A program made the position numbers and the translations under genes. A DNA stretch of 64,000 nucleotides from Vulcanimicrobiota bacterium (GTDB lineage: Bacteria; Vulcanimicrobiota; Vulcanimicrobiia; Vulcanimicrobiales; Vulcanimicrobiaceae): NCBI GenBank assembly GCA_027306785.1, contig DAHUZB010000005.1, positions 142,691 to 206,690 on the forward strand, in the 5' to 3' direction. Under the pieces are notes generated by a model that saw nothing but the letters and a program-made list of their open reading frames with translations, was not told the DNA's origin and made no database searches. Positions 35,589-44,833 of this stretch are shown piece after piece (within the stretch, counting starts at the first letter, position 1; every line of letters starts with the position of its first letter).

Positions 35589-38223
35589 TCACACGCGTGA
35601 AGTGCGCAGGATCGATCCAGCGCCGCATCGCGCGCTGCACGTCGGCGGGCGTCACCGCGAGCACGCGGTCGTAGTAGCGCGTCACGTCGTTGTCGTCGAT
35701 GCCGTCGCGCAGATCGATGAGCAACTCGTCGGCCACCGCGCCGTAGCTGTCGAGCGAGACGGTGTAGTTGGAGAGCAGCATCGCCTTCGCGAGGGCGAGA
35801 TCGCTCGCGCTCGGCGGCATCGCCCGCAAGCGCTCGATCGTCGCGAACGCCGTTCGCTGCGCCGCGCTCACGTTTTTGGGATCGGCGGCAAACGCGAGCG
35901 AGAAAGTCGAACCGTTGCGACCGGCGTTGAGCGCGGAATCGATCGAGTACACGTAGCCGTGCGCCTCGCGAACGTCGCGGAAGAGCATCGAACCCGTTCC
36001 TTCGCCCGAGAGCATCGTATTCGCGACTTCGAGCGCGACCAGATCGCCGTTTCCGCGTCGCAACGGCAGACGCTGCGTGAGCGTCACCTGCGACTGCTTC
36101 ACCGTCGCCGACGCGATCGTGGTCGAGGTGGAGCGCACCTTGCCCTTCACCGACGGATAGGCCATCGACGGTTTCGGACCAACGGCTTTCCAGGCGCCGA
36201 AGTAACGTTCGAAGGCGGCCTTCACTTCGGCGGGAGAGACGTCGCCGACCACCGAGACCGACGTGAGATCGGGGCGATAGGCGAACGCGTACCAGCGCTT
36301 GACGTCGGCGAGCGTCACCGCGGCCGCGCTTGCCGCCGTCGCATGGCGGCGGTGCGGATCGCCCGGCGGATAGAGCGCATCGACGCGCGCGAGCTCCGCC
36401 TTAGTCTCCGGACGATTCTCCACCGCCGCGAGCGATTTGATCGCATCGCGGGCGACGATGGCGAAGCGAGCCGGCGAGAAGGCCGGGTGCAGTTCGCCGT
36501 CGGCGAGCAGCGCGATCGTGCGATCGAAATCGGCCGCGCGCGCCTGCGCCGCGAACGACGTGCCGAGCGAGACCGACGCGGCGATGCGATCGAGCTGCGC
36601 CTGATAGGCCTTCACGTCGTAGGTGGTGGTTCCGAAGGGCATGAGCGAGCTCGTCAAGTCGGCCACGCCCTCTTTGCCCTTCGGTTCGTACACGTCGGGA
36701 TTGCTGCGAATCTCCGCGCGCACCACGAACGTCGGCGAGAAGCGCTCGCGCCGCACCGCGATCTTCATGCCGTTGGGCAAGGTGAACGTGCTCGCCGGAT
36801 CGCGATCGCGTGGCGCATGCAGCGGCGCCGCGAAGTAGGCGTTCGTCCACGCGGGCAGCGTGACGTCCTTACTCGCTGTCACCTTCACGTTCTCGGTTGC
36901 GCTCATCCGATCGACGTGCGGCATCGCAGCCGTCGGATTTGCGAGCAGCGCGAGCGAGATGCGCGGGGCGCCGCTCACGTACGTGCGGAAGACGCGATTC
37001 ACGTCGGCATCGGTCACGCGCTCGAGCGCGGCGTAGTAGGCCGCGGGCGTGCGATGCTCGATCGCGCGTTCGATCGACCACTCGGCCGCCTGACCCGGAA
37101 TGCTCGACGCCTCGTAGGCGCGCGATGCGAGCAGACGCGCCTTCGCCGCGGCGATGAGATCGTCGGGGATGCCCGTGCGGGCGTACTCCGCGAGGATCGT
37201 ATCGAGCGCGGAGAGCGTCGCCTTCGGGTCGCCGCCGGGCAGTGGAGCCGCGACGAATACGCCGCTGCCGCCCTGCGGAAAGCCGGTCGATAGGCCGAGC
37301 GCGATGAGCGCTTTGCCGCTTAGCGCGAGATCGGCGAGCCGTCCTCGCGCGTTATCGAGCGCGGTGAAGAGCACCTGATCCGCGGCGTAATCGGGATCGT
37401 CGAGGCCCGGCGCGCGAAACGACTCCACCGCGAACGAGAGCGGGAAGTCGACGCGCTGCACGATCGTCTTGGCCTGCAACACACCGAGCGGCAGCGCGGG
37501 ATGGGCGGGCAGCGGCGCCGACGGAATCGCGCCGAAACGGCGGCGCACCGAGGCGAGCGCGCGCTGCGGATCGACATCACCGACGATCACGAGCGTCGCA
37601 TTGTTGGGGTGATACCAGGTCTTGTAGAACGCGGCGATGTCGGATGCGCGCATGCGGTTGAAGCCCGCGATCGTGCCGACCGGATCGCGCCCCCACGGCG
37701 AGGTGCCGTAGAAGACGTCGTTCACTTGCTTCATCGCGGGCAGCAGCGGATTGCCCAGATGCGCCTTCACCTCTTGTTCGATCGCACCGCGCTCGTGCTC
37801 CCACGCGCGCTCGCTCATCCGCGCATGCTGCATGCGATCGGCTTCGAGGCGCAGCACGATGCCCAAATAGTTCGCCGGAATCGTGAAGTAGTAGCGGGTG
37901 GAGATCGCGGTCGTCTCGGCGTCGTACTGCGCTCCCATGCGCGTCGCGATGTTCGCGAACTGCTCGCTCGAGATGTCGGTGGTACCGCGGAAGAGCATGT
38001 GCTCGGTCGCATGCGCGATGCCGGGAATCGTATCGTCCACGCCGCCGACCCCGTAGACGATCGAGGTCGTCACCACCGGTGCGAGCCGGTTGCGCACGAT
38101 CACCACGTGCATCCCGTTCGAGAGTACGGCATCGACGGGCGCTCCGTCGGCGGCACGCGCCGCCGTCATGGCCGAGCACGCGAGAACGCCGGCAATGATA
38201 CCGGCGAGGAACGTAGGTTTCAC
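35569..38223 (-). CDS. M16-family zinc metallopeptidase (two fused halves)
   Basis: 884 residues from GTG 38223 (GGGAG 5 nt upstream; a GTG at 38235 overlaps that site). Signal peptide VKPTFLAGIIAGVLACSAMTAARA. The inverted zinc motif HATEH (HxxEH) is near residues 71-75, with the distal Glu in ERGAIEQEVKAHLG. A second M16-like half (TFTLPNGMKIAVRRERFSPTFVVRAEI) lacks the motif, as usual in processing-type peptidases (PqqL/pitrilysin-like). It is probably periplasmic and degrades peptides. Its final codons were duplicated at the far side of the cassette. Just upstream on the same strand is the PHP gene, so it may end that operon. Confidence 0.93.
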   Translation of the reverse strand: MKPTFLAGIIAGVLACSAMTAARAADGAPVDAVLSNGMHVVIVRNRLAPVVTTSIVYGVGGVDDTIPGIAHATEHMLFRGTTDISSEQFANIATRMGAQYDAETTAISTRYYFTIPANYLGIVLRLEADRMQHARMSERAWEHERGAIEQEVKAHLGNPLLPAMKQVNDVFYGTSPWGRDPVGTIAGFNRMRASDIAAFYKTWYHPNNATLVIVGDVDPQRALASVRRRFGAIPSAPLPAHPALPLGVLQAKTIVQRVDFPLSFAVESFRAPGLDDPDYAADQVLFTALDNARGRLADLALSGKALIALGLSTGFPQGGSGVFVAAPLPGGDPKATLSALDTILAEYARTGIPDDLIAAAKARLLASRAYEASSIPGQAAEWSIERAIEHRTPAAYYAALERVTDADVNRVFRTYVSGAPRISLALLANPTAAMPHVDRMSATENVKVTASKDVTLPAWTNAYFAAPLHAPRDRDPASTFTLPNGMKIAVRRERFSPTFVVRAEIRSNPDVYEPKGKEGVADLTSSLMPFGTTTYDVKAYQAQLDRIAASVSLGTSFAAQARAADFDRTIALLADGELHPAFSPARFAIVARDAIKSLAAVENRPETKAELARVDALYPPGDPHRRHATAASAAAVTLADVKRWYAFAYRPDLTSVSVVGDVSPAEVKAAFERYFGAWKAVGPKPSMAYPSVKGKVRSTSTTIASATVKQSQVTLTQRLPLRRGNGDLVALEVANTMLSGEGTGSMLFRDVREAHGYVYSIDSALNAGRNGSTFSLAFAADPKNVSAAQRTAFATIERLRAMPPSASDLALAKAMLLSNYTVSLDSYGAVADELLIDLRDGIDDNDVTRYYDRVLAVTPADVQRAMRRWIDPAHFTRVIVAPKP

Positions 38224-38251
38224 CTGGACTCCCACACCGCTTGCGAGCGAT

Positions 38252-39058
38252 TTATCGAAGGACGAGATGCAGAAAAGGCTGGATATCTTCGCGCTCGACC
38301 GTGACCCCTACTCCGTGCGCGTGATAGCGAATATCGTGAAAATCCGAGCCCGCGGTCATTACGAGGCCGTAGTGCCGTGCCTTCTCACGAAAGACGCGGA
38401 TGTCGTCGGCGTCGTGCGTGGGGTAGAAGACCTCGAGCCCGCGCAGTCCGGCTTGGGCGAGTTCGTCGACGATCGCGCGGTCCTTCAAGCGGCCCGGATG
38501 CGCGAGCACCGGCACCCCGCCCGCGGCGGCGATCGCCGCGATCGCCTGCTGCGGCGTCGCATGGGTGGAAGGAACGTAGCCCGGCTTTCCGCGGCGCAGC
38601 AGGTTGCGGAAGGCCCATTCGATATCGGGCGCCATGCCGCGACGGATCAGGGCCTTGCCCACGTGCGGGCGCCCGAGCGCGTGCGCCGACGCGGCTTCGC
38701 GCCGCACGTCGTCGAGGGTGATGCCGTAGCCGGCCGCGCGCAGCCGCGCGACCATCTTCTCGGCGCGTTTCACACGTTCGCTGCGGTTGTGCTCGATCAG
38801 GGCGGCGAGCTCGGGTGCGTCGGGTGAGACCGCGTAGCCGAGCACGTGCACTTCGTTCTCGCGGTAGGTCGTATTGATCTCGATCCCGGTGATGGCGCGC
38901 GCGCCGTTGCGCGGCTCGAACGCTCCGTGGGCGCCGAGCGTATCGTGATCGCTGATCGCGAAGATCTCGACCCCGCGCTCGCCCATGAAATCGGCGAGCG
39001 CCTGCGGATCGAGCGTGCCGTCGCTCAGATGCGTGTGCGAATGAAAGTCGACGATCAC
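38252..39058 (-). CDS. PHP-domain phosphoesterase (RnmR/YciV-like)
   Basis: 268 residues from GTG 39058, whose first bases overlap the SpoVS stop (GTGA). Metal-site motifs of the PHP fold: DFHSHTHLSDG, ISDHDT, TGIEINT, VLAHPGRL and GSDFHDI. Length and motifs fit the YciV/RnmR (3',5'-nucleotide bisphosphate phosphatase, RNase AM) type. It would be a cytoplasmic metal-dependent nuclease or phosphatase. It is the last gene of a coupled run: unknown protein, YmdB, SpoVS, PHP. Each junction overlaps or nearly so, suggesting shared RNA/nucleotide functions. Confidence 0.9.
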   Translation of the reverse strand: MIVDFHSHTHLSDGTLDPQALADFMGERGVEIFAISDHDTLGAHGAFEPRNGARAITGIEINTTYRENEVHVLGYAVSPDAPELAALIEHNRSERVKRAEKMVARLRAAGYGITLDDVRREAASAHALGRPHVGKALIRRGMAPDIEWAFRNLLRRGKPGYVPSTHATPQQAIAAIAAAGGVPVLAHPGRLKDRAIVDELAQAGLRGLEVFYPTHDADDIRVFREKARHYGLVMTAGSDFHDIRYHAHGVGVTVEREDIQPFLHLVLR

Positions 39059-39345
39059 CCGCGCCGTTCCACGGTGAGCGAGATCCCGGTGCGCTCGTGC
39101 TCGCTGATCTCGACGGTGATGAACGACGGCACGCACACGAGATCGATGCCGCCTTCTTTAAGATAGCTGCGGGCGATCGCCACGGCCTTGACCGCCTGGT
39201 TGATGGCGCCCGCGCCGACGGCCTGCATCTCCGCGCGCTCGCGTTCGCGCAGCGCCGCGGCGAGCGCGCCCGCCACGGCGTTCGGGTTACTCTTGGCCGA
39301 GACTTTCAGCGTTTCGGGTGCGACGCGTTCCGAATCCTCATTCAT
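39055..39345 (-). CDS. SpoVS family protein
   Basis: 96 residues from ATG 39345, which overlaps the YmdB stop by 4 bp (ATGA). Recognised by the near-invariant core: LKVSAKSNPNAVAGALAAALRERERAEMQAVGAGAINQAVKAVAIARSYL, then DLVCVPSFITVEI. SpoVS is an Alba-like nucleic-acid-binding protein needed for Bacillus sporulation, but it is widespread in non-sporulators such as Thermus-Deinococcus and Chloroflexi. No sporulation gene is in this diderm window, so an RNA- or DNA-binding housekeeping role is likelier. It sits between YmdB and the PHP enzyme in one operon. Confidence 0.95.
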   Translation of the reverse strand: MNEDSERVAPETLKVSAKSNPNAVAGALAAALRERERAEMQAVGAGAINQAVKAVAIARSYLKEGGIDLVCVPSFITVEISEHERTGISLTVERRG

Positions 39346-40121
39346 GCAATGCCTCGCAGGAAGATGCGCTTGATCTCTCGCGCGCGTCCGGTACTCCGAT
39401 CGATGCTCACGACCGCCGCACAAAATTGCTTGGTACCGGTCTTTTGAACATTGAACCGTTCGGACATTCCCGTCAAGAAGCGGTCGAGCACGGCGGCTTG
39501 CTCCATGCCGATCACGCCGTCGCTCGGGCCGGTCATCCCGACGTCGGTGATGTAGGCGGTACCGCCCGCGAGGATCTGCTCGTCGGCGGTCTGCACGTGC
39601 GTGTGCGTTCCGTAGATCGCCGAGGCGCGTCCGTCGAGAAAGCGGGAGAGCGCCACCTTTTCGCTGGTCGCCTCGGCATGCACGTCGACGATCACGATCG
39701 GCGTATGCACGCGCAGGTCGTCGATCAGCGGGTCGATCACGCGGAACGGATCGTCGACCGGCGGCATGAAGGTGCGGCCCATCACGTTGATCACGCCGAC
39801 GGTCGTGCCGTCGGCCTCGAACGTGCCGTAGCCGCGCCCGGGCGTCGTCGGCGGATAGTTCGCCGGGCGAATGACGCGGTCGGTCGACTCCAGATACGTC
39901 TTGAAGTCGCGTTTGTCGAAAATGTGATTGCCGCTCGTGATGAAGTCGACGCCGGCGGCGAACATCTCCTCGGCGGTCTGGGCGGTCAGCCCGAAGCCGC
40001 CGGCGGCGTTCTCACCGTTGGCGATGCAGGCGTGAATGTGGTACTGATCCCGCACGAGCGCGACGCAGCGCTTGAGGGTGTCGCGACCCGGGGAACCGAC
40101 GACGTCCCCGATGAGCAGCAG
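39342..40121 (-). CDS. TIGR00282/YmdB family metallophosphoesterase, probable CTG start
   Basis: About 259 residues if read from CTG 40121 (or 40118): LLIGDVVGSPGR at the N-terminus, NGENAAGG, SGNHIFD, then DVHAEATSEK and GTHTHVQTADEQIL. These are the five metal-binding blocks of YmdB. The first standard start, GTG 40055, would delete GD and the first metal ligand, so the real start lies upstream, where only CTG (no ATG, GTG or TTG) is available. YmdB acts on 2',3'-cyclic nucleotides and affects RNA turnover and biofilm in Bacillus. The start follows 11 nt behind the stop of the upstream gene. It overlaps SpoVS by 4 bp. Confidence 0.9.
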   Translation of the reverse strand: MLLIGDVVGSPGRDTLKRCVALVRDQYHIHACIANGENAAGGFGLTAQTAEEMFAAGVDFITSGNHIFDKRDFKTYLESTDRVIRPANYPPTTPGRGYGTFEADGTTVGVINVMGRTFMPPVDDPFRVIDPLIDDLRVHTPIVIVDVHAEATSEKVALSRFLDGRASAIYGTHTHVQTADEQILAGGTAYITDVGMTGPSDGVIGMEQAAVLDRFLTGMSERFNVQKTGTKQFCAAVVSIDRSTGRAREIKRIFLRGIA

Positions 40122-40132
40122 GTTGAGCGGTT

Positions 40133-40684
40133 CTAGCGGCGAGACGAAGCCTTCGCTTTCCGTGACTTGATGAAGTAAACCAGGACCCGAGCCTCTTCGC
40201 GGAATCCCACCAAACTCTTCGACTGCGTGGGATCGCGCAGTGCCTCGATCGCGTAGAGCGCGGACTCGTCTTGGGCGACCGGGTCGGCGTCGAACGCATC
40301 CTCCGGCTGCGGACTGCGCACCAGCGCCTCGCCGAAGCGATCGGCGAAGAACGCCACCAGCAACTCGAGTTCTTCTTTAGAGAAGCTCTCCGTGTCGCGC
40401 GTGACGTGCACGAAGCTCACCGTGCGATCGCTCTCGCACTCGACGCGCAACGTCTGCGCCTCGTCTTTGACGAGCAGCAGGTAGCCGTCGACGTGATCCG
40501 CCAGCGCATCGGCGAGCGACGCCTGGGCGGGTTTGTCCAGACGCGTGCGGAGGGCGAAAGTGAGACGCACGTTCCGTTCGGCGGGCATCGAGCGAATCGA
40601 AGCGAGCTCCGGAAAGCGCACGAGCAGGGCGCAAACCAGACTCACGGTATCGGCGTTCTCTACGGGTAGACGACTATTCATCAT
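40133..40684 (-). CDS. conserved-context protein of unknown function
   Basis: 183 residues from ATG 40684 (a second ATG at 40681). It is soluble and acidic with a basic tail (KSRKAKASSRR), with no signal peptide or membrane helix. The region SFVHVTRDTESFSKEELELLVAFFADRFGEAL looks like a strand-helix element. No family is recognised with certainty. It begins the operon with YmdB, SpoVS and PHP, so an RNA-linked function is possible but not shown. Its TAG is 11 nt upstream of the apparent CTG start of YmdB. Confidence 0.6.
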   Translation of the reverse strand: MMNSRLPVENADTVSLVCALLVRFPELASIRSMPAERNVRLTFALRTRLDKPAQASLADALADHVDGYLLLVKDEAQTLRVECESDRTVSFVHVTRDTESFSKEELELLVAFFADRFGEALVRSPQPEDAFDADPVAQDESALYAIEALRDPTQSKSLVGFREEARVLVYFIKSRKAKASSRR

Positions 40685-40763
40685 TGCAGTCCGGGGGGCG
40701 GGCCCCCTCAGTACGACGCGGGCGGAGCGGTCCCCCTGCGTCTTGTGGAGAATTGAACCGTTG

Positions 40764-41315
40764 GTGAGAACCCGGGGGTTGCCCGGCGCCCTCGCACTCG
40801 GCTTGCTTGCCTCCTTGGTCGCCCACGCGGCGGCCTTCGGGGACGGGCACAGCCAAGCAGGCGCCTATCACAACGTCTTCCTCGGACTCGCCGCGTTCGG
40901 CCTGACGGCCCTCGCGGCGGGTGTGTTCGCATGCGCCCTCCGTTCGGGCTGCTGTCGAGACGGCAGCGTGCTCGCCGCTCGACTGGCCGGCTTTATCCCC
41001 GGTAAGCGCCTCCTCGTGCTCAGTAGCGTCGGGTGGTTTGCGCTCGGCGAGTCGCTCGAACGCGCGCATGCTCCGGCTCCGTTGCTGCTCCTCGCCGCAC
41101 TGATCGCGGCGGCGGTCCTCGTGATCCGCGCGCTTGCCATCGTGCTTCTGCGCGCGATCGCCGCGATCGCAATAGCGATCCTCCGCGTCCCCTTCGCACC
41201 GCGTCTGCCGGTGCGTGCCCACCGCCTGCGGCGTCCGGCTCCGCGCCGGCGCGCCGCGATCCTCCGCCGCCCCGTAACGCGGCCACCTCCGACGACCGTG
41301 ATCGTACCCGCCTAA
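40764..41315 (+). CDS. small integral membrane protein of unknown function
   Basis: About 183 residues from GTG 40764 (TTG 40761 is possible). Several hydrophobic segments: GALALGLLASLVAHAAAFG, NVFLGLAAFGLTALAAGVFACAL, a short third one around LLVLSSVGWFAL, and LLLLAALIAAAVLVIRALAIVL, before a long Arg/Pro-rich cytoplasmic tail (RRPAPRRRAAILRRPVTRP). Upstream in-frame sequence is antisense to the previous gene and was excluded. No family recognised. It precedes a TonB receptor by 33 bp on the same strand, so a joint transport role is possible. Confidence 0.55.
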   Translation: MRTRGLPGALALGLLASLVAHAAAFGDGHSQAGAYHNVFLGLAAFGLTALAAGVFACALRSGCCRDGSVLAARLAGFIPGKRLLVLSSVGWFALGESLERAHAPAPLLLLAALIAAAVLVIRALAIVLLRAIAAIAIAILRVPFAPRLPVRAHRLRRPAPRRRAAILRRPVTRPPPTTVIVPA

Positions 41316-41348
41316 ACTCGATCACTTCTTTTCGTCAGAGGAATTCCA

Positions 41349-43745
41349 ATGTACCGAATCTCAGCGGCGGCTCTCGCCGTCTGTTTGCTGTTATCCGCGG
41401 GCACGGCGCTCGCCGACACCACCGGCCTCGTGCGCGGCGAGGTCACCATCGCGGGCAAACCGCAGCCGCATGCCGCCGTCACCTTGAGCGGCGAAGGCTC
41501 GCGCTTCGCCACCACGACCGACGCGCACGGTGAGTACCGCTTTCCGGCGGTCCCCTTCGGACGCTACACCATTCTCGTGCACGAGGCGGGCGTCGCCGAC
41601 CGTACCGTCGAGGTGGACGTAACCGCCGACTCCGTCGCGACCGTGAACGTCGCGCTCGGCCTCAAGCAGATTGCGAGGGTCGTCTCGACTGCCTCGGCCG
41701 GAGCGGGGGGCACGCCCGTCTCGGTCAACACGATTACCAAGTCGCAGATTGCCACGTCCCCCGACCGCGACAACCTCAACAAGCTGATCGCGACGGTGCC
41801 CGGCATCGTGCGCTTCTCCTATAACGAGCCGGTCGCCCACGGCTTTCACGGCGTTACGTACGAGATCGACGGCGCGCCGCTGCCGCTCGCGACGAGCTCG
41901 AACTTCGGCCAGGTCTTCGATCCCAAGAGCATCGACTCGCTCGAGATCTCGACCGGCGCGATTCCCGCCGAGTTCGGCGGCAGCCGCATGGGCGCGGTGG
42001 TGAACATCGTCTCTACGCGCCTCTCCGATCTCAAGCCGGGCAGCTACGGCCATCTCAGCGTCGGCGGCGGGAACGAAGGCACGGGTTCGGCCTCGCTGAA
42101 CGATCTGATCCGCTTCAAGAGCAGCGAGCTCTACCTGAGCCTCAACGGCGGGCATACCGATCGCGGTATCGATGCGCCGACCTACCACCCGATCCACGAT
42201 CGCTCGTCGAACGCCGACCAGTTTCTCCGCTACGTAGCACAGCTCGGCTCGCGTTCCACGCTCGCCTTCGACGCATCGAACCAGCTCGGCCAGTTTCAGA
42301 TTCCGATCAATACCGATCCCAACAACGCGCTCGATCCGATCTTCGCTCCGGCCGCCACGAACGACGTGCAGCGGGAGTACGATCGCTTCTTCAATCTGAA
42401 CTACACGACGACGTCGCGCGACGGGAACGGCGTCTTTCAAATCGTGCCGTACGTGCGTTCCACCCGCATCGCCTATGACGGAAATTTGGCGAACGACGTG
42501 CTGACGCTCGGGCCGAACCCCTCGTACGGCGATCCCGCCTCGCCCAACGCTCCGCAGTTCGCACATCAGATCGGCCTGCGTCAAGATCGCCGTGCGAACT
42601 ACGTGGGTCTGCGCGCCTCGGAATTCCGCGCGAGCGATCATCACGCGTGGAAGGTCGGGTTCGATGCGAGCCGCGAGACCTTCAACGCTTCACAGACCTT
42701 CGGCTGCTACGATCCGACCTGCACTATCTCGCCCACCTCGGCGCTCCCGCCGCCTCCGGCGCCCGGCTACTACGCGTTTACGAGCGGACAGAACAAAGCC
42801 GGAACGCAGGTCGGCATCTTCGCACAAGACAAGTGGCAGCCGAACCGTAACGTGGCCGTCGACTACGGTCTGCGCTACGACCACTCGACCGGTTACGTGG
42901 GCGGGTACATGCTCGAACCGCGCATCGGCGTCAATATCTCCGACGGCGGCCGTAACGTGGCGCACGTGTATTACGGCCGGTTCTACGCCGCGCCGCAACT
43001 CGAAGACGTGCGCGCCGACTGCGTGATCCTCAACGGCTGCTCCGGCAATCCCGTCTACGATCTGCAGCCGGAGCGCGATTCGTATTACGAATTCGGTCTC
43101 TCGCATCAATTCAACGACACGCTGCACGGCTATTTCAACATCTTCTCCCGTCGCGTGACGAACGTGCTCGACACCACGCAGTTTCTCAACACGCCGCTCT
43201 TCGCGGTCTTCAACAACGCGACGGGTATCGACAACGGCGTGGAGTTCCGCCTCGAAAACAGCACGCGCTCGGGCGACTCGTGGTTCCTGAGTTCGACGAT
43301 CTCGGGGTCGTACGCGGGCGGCATCTCGGGGTCGACCTTCCTCTTCTCGCCGAGCGCGCTCGACACGGGCGGCCTCCCGCTCACGTCGTCGGCGCTCCTC
43401 TCGCCCGAAGACCACGATCAGACGGTCGCGCTCGAGGCTGCCTACACGCACCGTTTCGGCCAAGAACGCGCCTGGTACGGCACGCTGCAGGCGAACTACG
43501 GAACCGGCTATCCGGTCGGCTTCGAGAACGTGACGACGGGCGCGTCGTTCAACGGGCGCCTGCCCGCTCACACGACCTTCGACCTCTCGCTCGGGCGTCA
43601 GGCCCTGCACGGGGGCCTCGGGGTGAACCTCGACGTCACGAACCTGCTGAACCACCAGTACGTGCTGAAGATCGCCAACGGCTTCAACACGACGCAGATC
43701 GCCAACGGCCGCCGGGTGCTGCTGCGCCTGACCGCCCCGTTCTAG
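41349..43745 (+). CDS. TonB-dependent receptor with carboxypeptidase-regulatory domain
   Basis: 798 residues. Signal peptide MYRISAAALAVCLLLSAGTALADT. The N-terminal Ig-like domain is GLVRGEVTIAGKPQPHAAVTLSGEG with DAHGEYRFPAVPFGRYTI. A plug region follows (SQIATSPDRDNLNKLIATVPGIVRFSYNEPVAHGFHGVTYEIDGAPLP) with the typical EFGGSRMGAVVNI segment, then a 22-strand barrel ending in RRVLLRLTAPF (terminal Phe). An internal Cys pair (FGCYDPTCTISP) is in an extracellular loop. Outer-membrane active import; the substrate is unknown, but the following genes (Nramp, Sco) make a metal chelate one option. Upstream is a small membrane protein. Confidence 0.92.
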   Translation: MYRISAAALAVCLLLSAGTALADTTGLVRGEVTIAGKPQPHAAVTLSGEGSRFATTTDAHGEYRFPAVPFGRYTILVHEAGVADRTVEVDVTADSVATVNVALGLKQIARVVSTASAGAGGTPVSVNTITKSQIATSPDRDNLNKLIATVPGIVRFSYNEPVAHGFHGVTYEIDGAPLPLATSSNFGQVFDPKSIDSLEISTGAIPAEFGGSRMGAVVNIVSTRLSDLKPGSYGHLSVGGGNEGTGSASLNDLIRFKSSELYLSLNGGHTDRGIDAPTYHPIHDRSSNADQFLRYVAQLGSRSTLAFDASNQLGQFQIPINTDPNNALDPIFAPAATNDVQREYDRFFNLNYTTTSRDGNGVFQIVPYVRSTRIAYDGNLANDVLTLGPNPSYGDPASPNAPQFAHQIGLRQDRRANYVGLRASEFRASDHHAWKVGFDASRETFNASQTFGCYDPTCTISPTSALPPPPAPGYYAFTSGQNKAGTQVGIFAQDKWQPNRNVAVDYGLRYDHSTGYVGGYMLEPRIGVNISDGGRNVAHVYYGRFYAAPQLEDVRADCVILNGCSGNPVYDLQPERDSYYEFGLSHQFNDTLHGYFNIFSRRVTNVLDTTQFLNTPLFAVFNNATGIDNGVEFRLENSTRSGDSWFLSSTISGSYAGGISGSTFLFSPSALDTGGLPLTSSALLSPEDHDQTVALEAAYTHRFGQERAWYGTLQANYGTGYPVGFENVTTGASFNGRLPAHTTFDLSLGRQALHGGLGVNLDVTNLLNHQYVLKIANGFNTTQIANGRRVLLRLTAPF

Positions 43746-43799
43746 CGGTCCTTTAAAGGACTCGACGTTTTGCGCCGGGGAATAGGCCGATTCGCCACT

Positions 43800-44825
43800 A
43801 TGCACGATCTCACATCAGGCCCCATCGTTGTCACGGGCGGCGCCGGCCTCATTGGCAGCGCCCTCATTTGGTCGCTGAATCGCCGCGGTTTCGAAGACAT
43901 CGTCGTCGTCGACTCGATGGACCGCTCGGAGAAGTGGAAGCATCTGGTTCCGCTGCGCTTCACCGATTACGTCGACTGCGAAGACTTCATCGATCTCGCG
44001 GGCGAGCATCGGAACTACTTCGGCGACGTGCGGACGGTCTTTCATCTCGGCGCGTGCAGCGCGACCACCGAGACCGACGCCGACTACCTGATGCGCAATA
44101 ATTACGAATATACCAAGCACATCGCGCATTGGGCGATCGATCTCGGAGCACGCTTCGTCTATGCCTCGTCGGCGGCCACCTACGGCCCGCTCGAAGACGG
44201 CCTCTCCGACGAAGCCGATCTGCACGCGCTACGCCCGCTCAACATGTACGCGTATTCCAAGCATATGTTCGATCTCTACGCGCAGCGCACCGGGCTCGCC
44301 GACCGTTGCATCGGCCTGAAATACTTCAATATTTTCGGGCCGAACGAAGATCACAAAGCCGAGATGCGCAGCGTCGTGGTGAAGGCCTACGAGCAGATCC
44401 GCGAGAGCGGCAGCGTGAAACTCTTCAAGAGCTATCGCCCCGAATTTCGCGACGGCGAGCAGTGCCGCGATTTTCTCTACGTAAAAGACGCGGTCGAAAT
44501 GACCGTGCACGCGGCGCAGAGCGGCATCACCGGACTGCTGAACATCGGGTCGGGCGAGGCGCACACGTGGCTCGATCTCGTGCGGCCCATCTTCCGCGCG
44601 ATGCAGGTTCCCGAACGGATCGAGTTCACGGAGATGCCCGAAACCTTGCGTCCCAAGTATCAATATTGCACGCAGGCGCGGGTCGAGCGTCTGCGCGCGA
44701 GCGGCTACACCGCACCGGTCACACCGCTGGCCGACGCCGTCCACGACTACGTCGTGAACTATCTCATTCCCGGCCGCGTTCTCGATTCGTCGGAGCACAG
44801 CACCACCGCACTCACCGCATCATAG
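43800..44825 (+). CDS. hldD: ADP-glyceromanno-heptose 6-epimerase
   Basis: 341 residues from ATG 43800. NAD(P)-binding VTGGAGLIGSAL, YASSAATYG, catalytic YAYSKHMFD (YxxxK) and KYFNIFGPNEDHKAEMRSVVVKAYEQI are close to the RfaD/HldD family. It turns ADP-D-glycero- into ADP-L-glycero-beta-D-manno-heptose for LPS inner core, which implies a heptose-containing outer membrane. The usual partners hldE/gmhB are not in the window. It lies 54 bp after the TonB receptor, with the 14-bp palindrome GTCCTTTAAAGGAC between them. The His-rich membrane protein follows 8 bp later. Confidence 0.95.
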   Translation: MHDLTSGPIVVTGGAGLIGSALIWSLNRRGFEDIVVVDSMDRSEKWKHLVPLRFTDYVDCEDFIDLAGEHRNYFGDVRTVFHLGACSATTETDADYLMRNNYEYTKHIAHWAIDLGARFVYASSAATYGPLEDGLSDEADLHALRPLNMYAYSKHMFDLYAQRTGLADRCIGLKYFNIFGPNEDHKAEMRSVVVKAYEQIRESGSVKLFKSYRPEFRDGEQCRDFLYVKDAVEMTVHAAQSGITGLLNIGSGEAHTWLDLVRPIFRAMQVPERIEFTEMPETLRPKYQYCTQARVERLRASGYTAPVTPLADAVHDYVVNYLIPGRVLDSSEHSTTALTAS

Positions 44826-44833
44826 AGGTTCGC

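Noticed and set aside
35602..37293. 563-codon + frame opposite the M16 peptidase
   Set aside because: Same artefact: Arg/His-rich, no recognisable motif, fully antisense to a motif-bearing gene.
43748..43761. GTCCTTTAAAGGAC palindrome as a terminator or operator
   Set aside because: No loop or T-run; it contains an AAAGGA-like ribosome-binding sequence and may be chance.
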